Assembly: GCA_012931725.1 (NCBI GenBank)
Contig: CM022948.1
Coordinates: forward strand, 112,689,930-112,753,929
DNA length: 64,000 bases
Origin: Litsea cubeba
Taxonomy: Eukaryota; Streptophyta; Magnoliopsida; Laurales; Lauraceae
Direction of reading: 5' to 3'
Position numbers and translations under genes: made by a program. This document shows positions 23,409-37,221 of the stretch, piece by piece. Within the stretch, counting starts at the first letter, position 1. Every line of letters begins with the position of its first letter. Below the pieces are notes generated by a model. It was not told the DNA's origin and did not search any database. It saw only the letters and a list, made by a program, of their open reading frames with translations.

Positions 23409-26400
23409 ACCCACACACACGAACAGCAAAAAAAATTAGCACATATTGAGATTTATTATTATTATTATCGAATGGTTGGCGTATGTTGAGAATTAAGTAG
23501 TAGTTTCCTGCATCTTCTTGTAACTTCAAGCAAGCACTGATATAATGTTATAAATATTAAATATCTTACATAAACCAGGTGAGTAATGTAGTGTAGTAAC
23601 GCCACGGCTGTTAGGAACATGCGTACTACGCATGGGTGCATGAGTTTGAGTCCCGTGTGTGTATATATATATATATGGGAAATTCTCAAAAACTCAACTT
23701 TTTGCCCCCCCCCCCCCCCCCCCCCCCTCTTTTTCATAGGGCCCATGTTGTGTCAATCAAGTCTTTTAACACAGTTACCCCCAATGAATAGTCACAAGTC
23801 CAAGTTTGACATTCATTCAACTTTTCTTCACCGTCAAACAATGGCCTCAAGTGTAGTACCTTCACAAATGTAAAGGCACCATTAGTCAATGGCCTAAAGC
23901 TTTGATACACAATGACATCGTGATGCGTTGCAAGTTCATCATGAGCCTACGGTCCAGAAAAGGAGTCCTAAGAATAGACTTCCAGTCAACCAGCCATTGG
24001 CCCTAAACCATTGTGAGCCAGCCCATAGTCAACTGGCCATTGGATGTAGCCATGGTCGCCAGGCCCACTGGGTTAGACATAGTAAACCAAACCAAATAGG
24101 TAGGCCCCACATAAATGTCCCATTTGGATCAATCTAAGTTTAGCAAAATTTTAGGAAAACTCCCTAAATCCTCTATATTTTAAACTATTCCCTAATTCTT
24201 GGGAAAATTGAAAAGATTTGCATGTAATCAGGTAAGAGAGAAAAATCATATCAAGAGTTTCTAATATGCTGCATGACTGGCCCTATGGTTGTCCCATCAT
24301 TTAACATTCGAATTAAGTTGGCATGGCTTTTTCTTAACCAAAGTTGAGCTGAATGCAAATCTCGAAAAAACACCTTTAAAAAAAAATTGGAAAAAAATAT
24401 TGAACCATAAAGTTCCGGCGATTGAAACACCCAACCCAGACCAAACAGGACTGGAAGGTTTCGGCACCAGTTCCTGTAACAGGATGAAACATTTCGGCCA
24501 AAACAGAGCAGAATAGATACCTATATATGTTCCTGGTAGGAGAGGGTCATGCCCATGAAATCATGAAAACATGGAAATAGCATATTCCCCTATGTTCCAC
24601 TATGCCATAGAGAATAATAATGAGTTGTAACTCGTAAATACCTTAGAGAACTCCATAGCCAATGTCATTTCCTTCCACATGTCTGTCAAACCATCATTCT
24701 CAATCTCAACTTTGCGATGGCTTTCCATATCTTGTAGATCAAAATATGGGTTCAGTTCTGCATTTGCATCAAGTTCCTTTCCGCTGTTCATGTTGTCATC
24801 GGGATTTTTGACTTGTTCTTTTCCAACTATGATCTCTGTACAATCTGTAACCTGGAATATGAGGGAGAAAACTGTTAATGAATTTGTGAATCCCTGCTCA
24901 TCACACCAGTAAAAAAAAAAGAATCCCCGCTCATCATTCAGGCCAATTTTTCATAAATGGATAAATAAAATACATGAGATGGCAACACTTTTCGTTTTAT
25001 GTTCATTGAGTTACAAAGAAAAAAGAAGAGAGCTGCTAATGTGATGCAGGCCCAAGGGTTAAGGCTTGCATGGAAGTGCCGAAGCACAATTGACGCCAAA
25101 GCGCGTGTTCGAAGATACTTCAAAAGTCTCCGCAAAGACGATAAACGAGGATGCACCTCTATGGGAAAACCCAATTCAATTAATCAACTCTAAATTTCAC
25201 CTCTTACAATGCATATAAATAAGAAAAATTGGTAGCTAAGAAAATCTATTAAACTAGGAAATTGTACTGGAAACCTAATCCTAATTATCATAAAATTAGA
25301 AACTAACATATAATTACTGAATTAAAAAATTTTAAATCTACTTGGGCCCTACACTTGGCCTGAGGTCTATCTGCATCATAATGCCACACCCTAAATTTCT
25401 TTTAGCACATCCCTTTATTTTAAGCCCAATATACCCACATGTGTGAAATTACCAAAATGGACGTCAATCATAGTTTCATACCTCACCCACTTTCTCTCTA
25501 CACTCACCCACCCCAACCCCAACCCCAGCCCCCTCCGGCAGCACCACCGGAAGGGGAGGGGGAAGGGAGGGAGGGAGGGTGGGTTGCGGGCCGGCGGCGG
25601 GCAGGGAGGGGGAGGGAGAGAGAGGGTGGTGGTGGCGGGCGGAGGCGAGCAGGGAGAGTGAGAGAGGGCGGCTGGAGGAGGCTGCAGGAATAGGGAGAGA
25701 GAGGGAGAGCGGGCGGAGGGTAGGGAGAGGGAGAGAGAAAGAGGGTGAGGGAGAAAGGGTCGGGTGAAAGTGAGGGGGGAAGAAGGGGAGTAAACTGAGA
25801 AATTGAGGGTGAAGGGGTTTGGGTATTTTGGGAAAAAAAATGGGTGTAGAGAGAAAATTTTGGAAATTTTTTGACTTACTTGGGGTGTGAAAAGAGAAGG
25901 GATGTGCTCAAAGAAGCTTGGGTTGTGGCATTAGCAGCTCTCATAAAAGAAAACACAGAGAAATGACCTTGGATAGCTTGAAAGGGGGAAAGTTACAAAA
26001 TACATTACCAATAACATAATAAGATAAATATGAACCTACAAAAGTGGGAAAGCTAATGCATTAAATTGATCATTTCACTATGTACGAAGCCAATGTAAAA
26101 TAAGAAAAAGGCACCAATTTAGAAGACAACCTCTTCCGCCTCATAAGGACCTCTGTCTATTTTATCAGTCATAAATAATTTATTTAAATGTAGATGTTAT
26201 AGATTTCCAAAGTTCATCTATTTGCCTGCTGTAGAAGAGAAGAAATTAAGGTTTGTCTTTAACTTATTTCTATCAACAGTAGGTACTTAAATACAAGCTT
26301 AGTTTTCTTTCACAAAATTTTACATGAGAAAAAAGAAAACATAGCATAGTTTCTCACCAAAAATGCTTCTTTCTATCATTAAGAATGGCAAAAAACAAAA

Positions 26401-27424
26401 CAAGAAAAACGGTAGTTGAATCAAAGATTCATGATTCAGCTGAAGAAGAAGAAATAAGATGACAAGAGAGGCACTGGAAAGGAATATAAATATATATATT
26501 TTTTACAGAAACTGTGCCCATTTTCTAAAAACATCCTCCGACTTGCTTCCTCAAAACTCGTGTCACTCCATCTAGTTTCCCGAAAGTTTTAGAGATCTCT
26601 CAGTTTCTTTCTTCAAAGACTCCAGAAGAGATTCATAAGGAGAGAATCCAAAGAATCCTCCCTTTTTACTCAGGAGCACCAGTTATGATGCACTATTACT
26701 GACAAACCTATGAACAATAGCATAATCAATACATCAGTAAAGAAAAAAATAAAATAAAAGTTTGGATGCTTGCAGTATGCCAAATGCCAATAATCAGGGG
26801 CTAGGGGATGGGAAAGCTCTTTCAAGGGCCTCGAAATTTAACGATCTTTAAAGTTATATTTTTCTGAAGTTCAATCCAATGGTGAATTTAGGTCAGATGA
26901 TGGTCATATTCAAGTGCATGCCGATTCAATGCAGGACAGTAAGTGTGGAGGAGTCGGAATAATAAATCACAGATGGGCTATTTGTAGGAGGTGCTTACAG
27001 CCGGTGCTTGCATAAGGTGGTCACTGGAACCAAGCTGCATTAGGAACAGTACCAGATTATGTTAAATAAGTAACTTTTTTTGCGAGCCCATACACATGCA
27101 TGCCAATCAAGGGGTATGAGGGGGTGGGCAGGGCTACATGTGGATTAGGGGATAGACTAGAAAATTCCCAACCAAATCATCCTGCCCTTTGATTTGAGGC
27201 CTTAAAGTTTCATCTGTTAGATAAAGTGATTATTTATTTTTTATTAAAAAAAAACCCAACGGTTCATATTTAGTCTGAAAAGTTTCATATTGACACAAGG
27301 GTTAATACATGGAGGGGTATGTGTATGACAAGTTTTGATCCGTCATAGGTTGGCCCCGTTAAAAGAAAATAGGTATGTGTATAACAAGTTTCGATCCATC
27401 ATAGGTTGGCCCCGTTAAAAGAAA

Positions 27425-27508
<84 letters not shown>

Positions 27509-30500
27509 ACTAAGGGACTGGTTCTCTTGAAATTGGCATGGTCAAACCAGTTTGGACAATTGGGCAGTTTCTATCAACTGGGTTCAATTGGGAGGCCAAA
27601 ACGGCTGAACCATCTTGGCATTATGACATCATAAATAAATAATAGCATTAAATATTAAAACATGAAAATATTTATTTAAAAAAAAAGAATATGTGATTCA
27701 CACATTTTCTCGCACACATGAAGGTGTGCACAGCACACATTTTCTAACACATATTTTCAATGATAATTGGTATCATCAGGGGTACAGCCAAAATTATCTA
27801 AATGCTTTCATACTAATTTGATGCATACTTCTCTGATCCAGAGGGTTAACCCAACCAAGTTGACTCAACCTGGTGACATACTAAGCAATCAGGTAGTGTT
27901 TTTTTTTTTGGTGCAACAGGATGGAGGGATTGATACTGATGTAAGTCACAGGATTCAAGCCGGGTGGACCAAATGGAGGAGTGCTTCGGGGGTCTTGTGT
28001 GATCGGAAAGTCCCCCTCAAGGTTAAAGGAAAGTATTATAAGGTGGCGGTACGGCCAGCGTTGTTATATGGATCAGAGTGTTGGGCAGTAAAGCATAATC
28101 ATGTCAAGAAGATGGAAGTTGCGGAGATGAGAATGCTAAGATGGATGTGCGGGATCACAAGGAGAGATAGGATTAGGAATGAGGAGATTAGGGGCATAGT
28201 AGGAATAGTACCGATTGGAGATAAAATGAGAGAAAATCGACTGAGATGGTTCGGCCATGTTAGAAGGCGTCCAACAGAGGCACCTGTTAAAAGGTGTGAA
28301 AGCATGGAGTTTGCCAAGAGTAGGAGAGGGAGAGGGAGACCCAAGAGAAGTTGGAAAGAAACTATTAAACATGATCTTGCCTACATGGATCTAACGGAGG
28401 ACATGGCCCTAAACAGATTTGATTGGCGTCGTCAAATCCATATAGCCGACCCCACCTAGTGGGAGAAGGCTTGGTTTGGTTTGGTTTGGTTTGGTTTGGT
28501 TCTAATAGGCGATCAGGTAGTGCTGAATTCAGTTTGGACAAGTTTTATTTGAAACCTAGTTAACCCATCTGTTCAACTCAGTTATCAAAAGACCCATATG
28601 TTGAACTCACAACTTGGCTTGAATCGTCTTAGTTTGCCTGAGTGAGATAGGTTGTCTCAAGACATTCTATTCTTGGATAATAGAAAAAAGTACCAAAGCT
28701 ATATGCATGCCTTACATAAATAATAATAATCATCATCAAAGCCTTCTCCCAACTACGTTGAGCTCAGCTATATGAATTTTGTTTCTCTATTCTGATCTAT
28801 CCTGAGCCAAATCCTCGGATATTTTGCACTTCTTTAGATTTATCCTCACTACTTTCATCCACGTCCTCTTTAGACTACACCTCCCCTTTTGTCGGTCTTC
28901 AACGATGTCGTTGCTAGGCTACGTTGGACATGTCCAAACAATCTCAAGCGAGTTTCTCTTAATTTATTACCTATTGATGCTATCCCTAAATGCTTTCGGA
29001 TGCTATCCCTAAATGCTCCCAAAAGCACTCATTTCTGATTTTATATTTCATAGTTTTACCACATCCATCTGATACCCTACTTGTCGCGACCCTGGACTGT
29101 GGATTAAAGTAAGCACAGTCCCAAATCCAGGATCGCGGCTGCACATGCAGTTCAGGACAGTAAGGTTCCAACCACGCGCGCAATGATTGCCCATAGGATT
29201 CTACTGTGAAGATTATAAATTTCCTTTCCTCAAAATGAAATGAGTACATTCAGGCAGGAGCTCATGGTAATCAACACATAACAGAGGAATAATGAAAGAC
29301 ATGATATTAATGGATATAAGAGTGCAACAGAATCTAGAATGGCATCCCAAAGCATTTAAGTTGAATATTTATAGAAAGTAAGTTTCAGGTACAATCCCAA
29401 AATAAAATGGTCGACAAAGATCAGTACAATCCAAAATCCCAAAATATAAAAGACATTCTCTCGAAATGTGATCCTTAGCTCGCGAACAGGCACTGACATT
29501 GACAACGTCTACACTCCATTTGACTACAGGTTGCAGCTCAACACTCTCATCTCTATTACACTCATTTTGTGCATGTGTTACATCTTGACTGGCTAGCATT
29601 CTACTCCATAGGTCATTGCTGATCTAATCGTTGTCCTGTAAAATTTTTCTTTCTGTGGTAGGGCCAATCACAAAGCACTCCAAAGGCAAGTATCCACTTC
29701 AGCTATCTAACTCTTATCCTATATTCGACATCTTCCTCAATCACTGCATCCATACCAATTATTGAGCCAAGGTATTAGAATGAATCTCTGTGGTACCTCT
29801 TGAGATTAGATTCTCACAGTAGTTTCAGCCCTTTCACATCCCCACATCCCCATTAAAGTTGCAATCCATATATTCTGCCTTTGTATGCCTTCAATAAGTA
29901 AAATTCTAAAAGTTAAATATACTTAAAAGTATTGAAAACACGACTCATGAAAATTAATAAGTTTCTATATATCTTTTCTATTTTGGTTAATCAAAACATT
30001 TTTATCAACAATTAATTCACTGGCCCACCTAGTCAACCAGCCAAATTACCTGGTTGACTCAACCCAGTAACTACCTAATTCTAGTTGACCCAATGGGTCA
30101 GAAAACAGTGATTTAATAATCCCCAAAGCTTTGGTACCAATTGACGAAGTTAGATTAGTCTTTGGGACCGCCAGTAACATTGATGAGAAGTGTCATAATT
30201 CACAATAATTAGACATCAAACCAGTGAAACACTCAATCCTTGATGAGCCCTTATAAGGAGACTCCGGTTCCATTCTTGGGTCTCTTTAAGAAGGATCCCT
30301 CAAGGCAACTCTCATATCGGTTTCAACATTATCAACCTTAAAAAGGAATTGCATGAAAATGCCTCATAATTGATCTCAACAAATCAAACTTACAGGCGTC
30401 CGTGAAAGGAAGAGACTGCAGGAATATACTTGGAGGGATTTGAATTACCCGAAGGTGGTACTTTTTATTTATCGATAATGAAAATTTTCATTGAAAAACA

Positions 30501-33500
30501 AGCCAAAAGCATTAGAAGAAACCTGAAGTAAGAAAGGGACCCAGGGACAACAGCATTATACCCAAGCCCACCATACAAAGAAACCACCCCTCAGGTAGAA
30601 ACCCTATCCACTCCCTGCTTCGCTAAACCATCTGCCAGATTATTAGCAGTAAGGAAGTAGACCTTCTGACTAATCTCCACCAGCAGTACGGAAGATGTTT
30701 GGAGATGAAGATAAAGATGGGGAAAGTAGGCCTCATGCCTGCCCTCTGAGTTGGATCCGAAGGGGGAAAGTGGTATCACACATATTTTCACAAAGAAAAT
30801 CGAAAATCTTAATTTTCACAGAGGAACACATTAGCCGATCCACTCATTCATGCAATAATCCATAAATTTTCAAAAACTAAAAGGCCGTTCATACTTAATA
30901 GGTTTTACAAAGCTTTATACAGTTTCTTGAGAAAAAAAACCCATCTAAATTAAATAAATCTTACAACTTTTAACATACAAAACGCAATAGCCTTGCACAG
31001 AGCACATATCCCTTACTCGATTTCTCCTTGCGTGTCACTTCAAAGTGGGTACCCAAGTGGTTCCACAACTAGTTGACAGCATCTATATATATATATATAT
31101 ATATATATGAATGGAGAAACAGAGCCCAACATAGTTGGAACAAGGCTTTGATGATGATGATTTGTATATATATAGACACACGCACACATATATTTGAATG
31201 GTTGCTTTTTCATCAATAATTGTATGTAACTACAAAAAGAATAAAACTCCAAACTATAAAGTATAAACTTAGATATCCATGTTGCAATTTCTAAAATATC
31301 TACATTTAATCATAATCAAGAATTATATTCATAATGTATTATAAGGTTTCCGGCATTCCACATCCCAAATTCTGATTGTTAAAAGAATTCTATTAAATCA
31401 AAATCAGATTAAAAGTTTTCTGTAGAGTGTAAAAGCTCTACACTGTTAGCGCTATTGCATGTACATATTTGAACCCAAGCATGCGAAGAATGGTCCATTT
31501 CCTCAATACCCACCCCTCATCCTCCCCCACAAAAACTAAATAAATAAATACTGCTACTGCTAAGCATACCAAGAAAGACCAGAAGTAGACAACAGTATAC
31601 AAAACAGAAATTATAAGAGCAAACTGAAAAATACGCATACAAAGCATACCAGGTCAAATGCATGGATTTTGGTATACAAGGAAAATATAATGTAAAAAAT
31701 AAAATAAAGTTGTATAGTGTACCTTTAGACGTTTTGTTCTTTTCTGCTTTGATCTCTGATATGTTTTGTGATTTGGGCTCTTTGAACTCTGAAGTAGGGA
31801 ATCCAGTGGTCTGAACTCAATCATGGGCTGCAAGCAATGGATAGAGGCAGAGTGGAGTTAGAATTAGAGTTAATTGTGTGTGAGAAAGAAAGAGAGAAGC
31901 AAAAAAAAAAAAAAATCTTATTAAAAGAAAATGGATATGTGAGAGAATGTGTAATTATAATATTATACTTCATCACATAACTTGCTGTGCATTTGGGCAA
32001 ATTTTATGCTGTAGAGTGGTCCACAAGCCAAGCTGCTAAAACTTACATATACTTAATAATCAAAGAATTATCCCATCAATTTGAGACCAGCCAATATTGT
32101 TTATACTTATATATACACATGTAATGTAATATATATAATGAGGAGCACTAGAAAACGCCCAGGCATTTTCAAAAGAAAAAACACCCTTTCCTCCAATGAA
32201 TAAGGGAACAATGTGTTTAAGAGTGCTAATTTCGAGGAACAATAGTTAAATGGTTAAGACAAGCTCCCTACTTTTTCTCCTTTTTTAAGTAATGAGTGAT
32301 TAGTTACCATTTCTATCTTTAGAACTTTTGGACTTTTAAGATTCTCTATGGGCCCTCTTATAAAATCAGGCTAAGACTCCATGGGCTGGGTCCTCTCATA
32401 AAATCTAGTGGTCAGCCTTAGTCTCATTAAAGTGAAACTTTGGTCAATGCTAAGTAAGATTTTATAGGTGGGTCCACAAACGGATTTATAGTATTGTTTT
32501 ATGGCATCATAAAAATTCATAAGTGGAGCCCTCTTATGAAATTCAAATTGGTAAAAAGTATTGATGGATGAAAACATTGTAATTTCAACCGGTTTAGATT
32601 TTATAGGTGGCCCCACAAATAGATTTATAGCATTGTTTTCATGAATAATTAAGATTCATACGTGGGTCTCTCTTATGAAATCCAAATTGGTAAAAATTTA
32701 TTGATGATTGTAAATTTTAATGATTTGAATTTCTATATGGCCCATAGTTTAGATTTTTGTAAGTGGACCCACTAATTAATTTAAAAAGTTTATTCCATGA
32801 CAATGTTGAAATTCCATTGGGGGGGCCTCTATAGGTTAAGGAGAAAGAAAGTAGGAGATGTTAGAAAGAAAGAAAGAAGATGATAGGTCCGCTTAAATGG
32901 CTTAAACAAAGTTCCTTCTTTTTCTCTCTTTGTCTCCTTTTACAGCTGGACATCCAATCCAACAAAATACATACGGGCACAGTAATAACTACTGGTGTTA
33001 TGTAGGGGCAAAAAGCCCATTTTCCAAAGGGGCAGTTTGTAGAATTTCCCATATATAATATATGATATTATAATATATATGGTGAATATTAAGGAAAGCT
33101 CTGGCCGTTCTAGAGCAAGGAATGGCTGAGACTGTGGGGCCCACCTGGGCTCCCTATGATCAATCCAAACTACTCAAATATTACCCCCCTTGTGTGGCCC
33201 AGCTTGATTTCGCTGGACAGATGATCACACACCCATTGGAGAAAAACAATAGGAAAGAGGACGATGTTATTGAAGGATCAAATAAAATCGCTAAAGATTC
33301 GGAGAAGGATCTGGAAAGTCGTTGCACACAACGAGGAGAATGAAAGTTTTCGAGTTGCCCTTCACTTAAGGTATTTTTGGAAAATTGCGCAAGGACCTAA
33401 ATACCCCTGATCTGTTAAACAATTCCAAAAATACCCATGCTGAGGAGATGGGAATGATCTTTCAAACACAGTATCCTTCATCTCAACATGGGGGTCAGCA

Positions 33501-36500
33501 ACATGAGAATTTCTCACAATTCTCCGGTGATCAAACAAATCAAGATGATGATGTGAACTTTAATTCGAAGGAAAATGGTGCTCTTTGGGGAGATCAATGC
33601 TCAGATTCTGAACCTTTCTTCAGTGGAGATGATAAGGGGGATAATGTTGATCAATTAAATGACCGAGCTTAATTGGTGGTGGATCCTGTTGAGGAAACAA
33701 TGGCTATTGCAATGAACAGATCCAATTCTGATTGCGATGAGGAAAAATGCAATAAGATCATTGAAGAAAAGTTAATTGAAATTGCAGGAGTGCTTGGTAT
33801 TTCCATGGAGAATCATTTAGGAGACCTGCAGTGTTTCATTCGTGAAATGTTGGAAGAGGAGAAGTATAGGTGTGAAGTACTCCAGAAAAGCATGAAAAAA
33901 TCTAGAACGCAAAGGGAATTGAATAAATTGGCTTTCTCTGTTAATTATGAACAAGCAACTACTGAAAATCATATGGGTGTGAAATTGTTAGGACCATGAA
34001 GATAGTCTCCTGGAATATTCGAGGTATGAATTCTGTGTCAAGAAGAGCTGTGATTAAAGAAATAGTTAAATCATGTAAAGGAGAATGTTTATTCTTTCAA
34101 GAAACAAAAATGGAGGTTATAGCTGCTAACATTATCAGATCTGTTTGTCCTTGGCCCCAATGTCAATTTGTTATGTGCCCTTCAGTGGGTGCATCTAGGG
34201 GAATTTTAATAGCTTGGAATGAAGTGTATTGGCAAAAGCAGGATGAATTTGTAGGGAGATACTCTGTTTCTGTCCTTTTGAAAGATGCTCGTCATAATAC
34301 AGAACTAGCACAACAACCCGTGCTTAAAACAGGCATGTTCACCAATAGCTGAAAAGCATATTTATTCATTTATTAAGAAAACTCAGATTACGCAAAATTA
34401 ATCCTCAAATACTCATGACAATGATTTGGTGATTATGATAGGGATAGAAATGATTATTATTTTTTATTTATGTTTTATAGAAAGTGAAAAGTGGGAAGAA
34501 GAGGTAGTTGCATGAAGTGGAGGAAATGAGTGGTTACATGTTGAAAGTGGAGATGAGTGGTTAAGTGGAGATGAGTGGTTACATATTGCAAGTGGGGTGT
34601 TATAACTCCCATTCAAAATCAAAAGTTTTTGTCAAAATTGAAGCCAAAACCTCCTAGCTTAATATATTATAATGGGTGGCTTCATCTATTTATGGGCCTA
34701 CAAATATTGGTGATAAGGCAGACTTTTGAGCAGAACTATCTCATGTGGCAGGTATATGGAATTGTCCTTGGATTCTGGGAGGGGATTTTAATGTCATTAG
34801 GTTTCCAAAAGAGAAGAAAGGAGGTTGTGCTATGAGTCCTGCTATGAGCGATTTCAGTGATTGGATTGGATTTAATGATCTTGTTGATTTACCTTTGAGA
34901 GGAGCAGATTTTACATGGTCTAATATGCAAGCAGATCCATTGATGTCTAGGCTTGATCAAGTCCCCACCTGGGCTCCCTATGATCAATTCAAACTACTCA
35001 AATATTACCCCCCTTGGTGATCAAGCATTTCAAAATCAAATCTAATGTCTTACATGATGATAATAATACAGTATGACACTACGACTTCATGTCCGGGTTA
35101 TATAGCTTGTATGCATTTGTATATGATCATAATTAGAAAATGACAAATTTAAAATGCTTTCTGATTATCGAGTTGACTACAGTGCCGGGGTCAACTCAAT
35201 GATTTTCTAAGCCTTGTCAGAGGTTGGGCTGTTCAGTATGCATGCTCAGAAAGTTAAATCTGTAAATGCAATAATATCTTACCACCACGTCATTAATTGC
35301 GTTTCCATCAACCGAACTCAAGACAACCTTCTGGTATGGGGACGGGAACTGCCAGTTTGCACCAACAGTCATATTTCCACAAGTTGAACCATTCCCTGGC
35401 ACATCACATCCCTGCCTCATTTGATTCTTTTGACTATTAAGGCTTTTTGTTTGAGACTCTAGACGTACTGCCTTTGCTGAATTGATGCAGTGTTATTCTC
35501 AATCCGGTCTCCATCATCGTCTTCGTCTGAATCAAGAACTATGACTGACATGCTTTCCATCCCATCTTTGTTTTTATGGTGATCTGAAAGATCATATGGT
35601 GTATCTGTTATTTTCCCATACATCACAGAGCTAGAGCTACCAGGTAGGCAAGGAGTATTACTGCCACCAAACTCATGCATTGCTTCTAAAGATACATCTG
35701 CATTACTTGTAGAACAATCGATGTCCAAGTCAATTAAACCTTGAGATATGGACGACCTGTTTTGTCGACTTGATGACATGAGATTCACTATTTGCTGAGA
35801 TATTGAACTTTGATCGGAAATAGAAATTGTCGGGTATGCCGAAGTCAAGAGATTCCTTAGCTGGATCCACTGAGCATGAACCTCTTCATATTCTTTTGTC
35901 ACACTTCCATACTCACCATCACCCAAGCACTCCAAATGTTTGCGTAAAGCATATGGGTCGGAATAATCTGTAACATTTGAGGAAGGGCATTTTACTCTTT
36001 CTTTGGAGCTTGCACGCAAACCTGAAACAAGGGACACTTGATGAAAGTTTTTTTTTCCCTCCAGGCAGATTTTTTTTTTCCCTTTTGAATTCCATGGAGT
36101 AAAACTCCATTTTCAAATAGAAATGGTTAGATACACACAACATTAGTAAGATATGTTTATTCACAACTAGCAACTAGTTCCACAACAGATGAAAGCCATC
36201 TTTAGTAAACTAATAGGAAATACATGATGAGAGGAATTGAACAAAGAATTAATACAGAGATTAATTTCAAAAGATCATAACAAAATGCTCAAGACTAGCA
36301 ATGGAAGCAAGTTTAATAGAATTCATCAACCATATTGGTTGCAGCAGATGGTATGCAGCACAAATAAACCAGTTTAGCAGAAGCTATAAAAGATTTAAAT
36401 AAAATATCTGTACTAACAAACAAGAGGGATTACCTTTCAAAATAATGAAAAAGCATTTATTTTCATGAAATTACCTAACTTTAGCTATTTACAATGGAAT

Positions 36501-37126
36501 CCTCTTTTTTTAAACAGTGTTTCTCACTGCCATCGCACATCGAAGAACAAAATTGCCTTTTGTTACCAATCATGGCACTGCAAATGTTGAATATATAAAG
36601 ATCTTGGTGAAAGAATCTTGGAAATAAAATGTCCAAGTTATCTCTCTTTCTTTTTCTGTTCTTTTTTTGTGTGTGAATGGTAACTGAATTTTATTAACTG
36701 CTAAGCAGCATAAAAGACATATACTGAGAAGCTACATGCCTACACCACCCAAAAACAAAGGAAAATAAATAAAAGGCACACAAAGAGCACAGCTAACTAG
36801 CCTCCCAACTCCCTCTTTGGCCAGAGAGTCAGCCATCTCATTGGTTGACCTCTTCACATGCGAGATGGAAACCTTGAGCTTCAAAACTAGGTCTAAAACC
36901 TCCTCCGAAACACCCACCAAACACCAAGGTGGCTTGGAAGAACCCAATGCCCCAACGGATAGCAGATAAGGAGTCTCCCTCTGCAATGAAATACTAAGGC
37001 CCAACATAGCTGCTTGATAAAGACCCATTCAGTGCAAGCAAGATATATTGTAATTCCTACATCTTTCTGATATATGTATCCTTATCCTTTTCTTAATGGG
37101 TGCCTTCGTCATGGGGCTGTCTATGT

Positions 37127-37221
<95 letters not shown>

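Larger units (their letters stand above)
21781..24641 (-). other. DRD1: DRD1 introns 5 and 6 (21781-22849, 23000-24641)
   Basis: The introns flank the exon 22850-22999. Intron 23000-24641 contains two poly-C tracts and an LTR-like block near 23215-23370 (ACACACCAATTTATGTGGAA), which resembles decayed plant LTR sequence but is not bounded. There is no coding content. Confidence 0.6.
24852..31722 (-). other. DRD1: DRD1 intron 4, 6.9 kb, repeat-filled
   Basis: It contains a foldback element (25379-25934), a 56-bp tandem duplication and GA microsatellite (27316-27507), a truncated RTE (27899-28511), a decayed minus-strand RTE-like fragment (about 28720-29900), an L1 3' fragment (30463-30790), an RTE-like 3' end (31113-31160) and a TA repeat (about 31083-31108). 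Confidence 0.7.
31828..35282 (-). other. DRD1: DRD1 intron 3, 3.5 kb
   Basis: It holds a degenerate 139-bp tandem repeat (about 32458-32790) and an L1 5' fragment flanked by direct repeats (33136-35018). I see no further coding content. Confidence 0.65.

Noticed and set aside
25439..25767. Overlapping GR-rich open frames on plus
   Set aside because: Low-complexity translation of a G/GA-rich tract inside a foldback element; no start context or domain.
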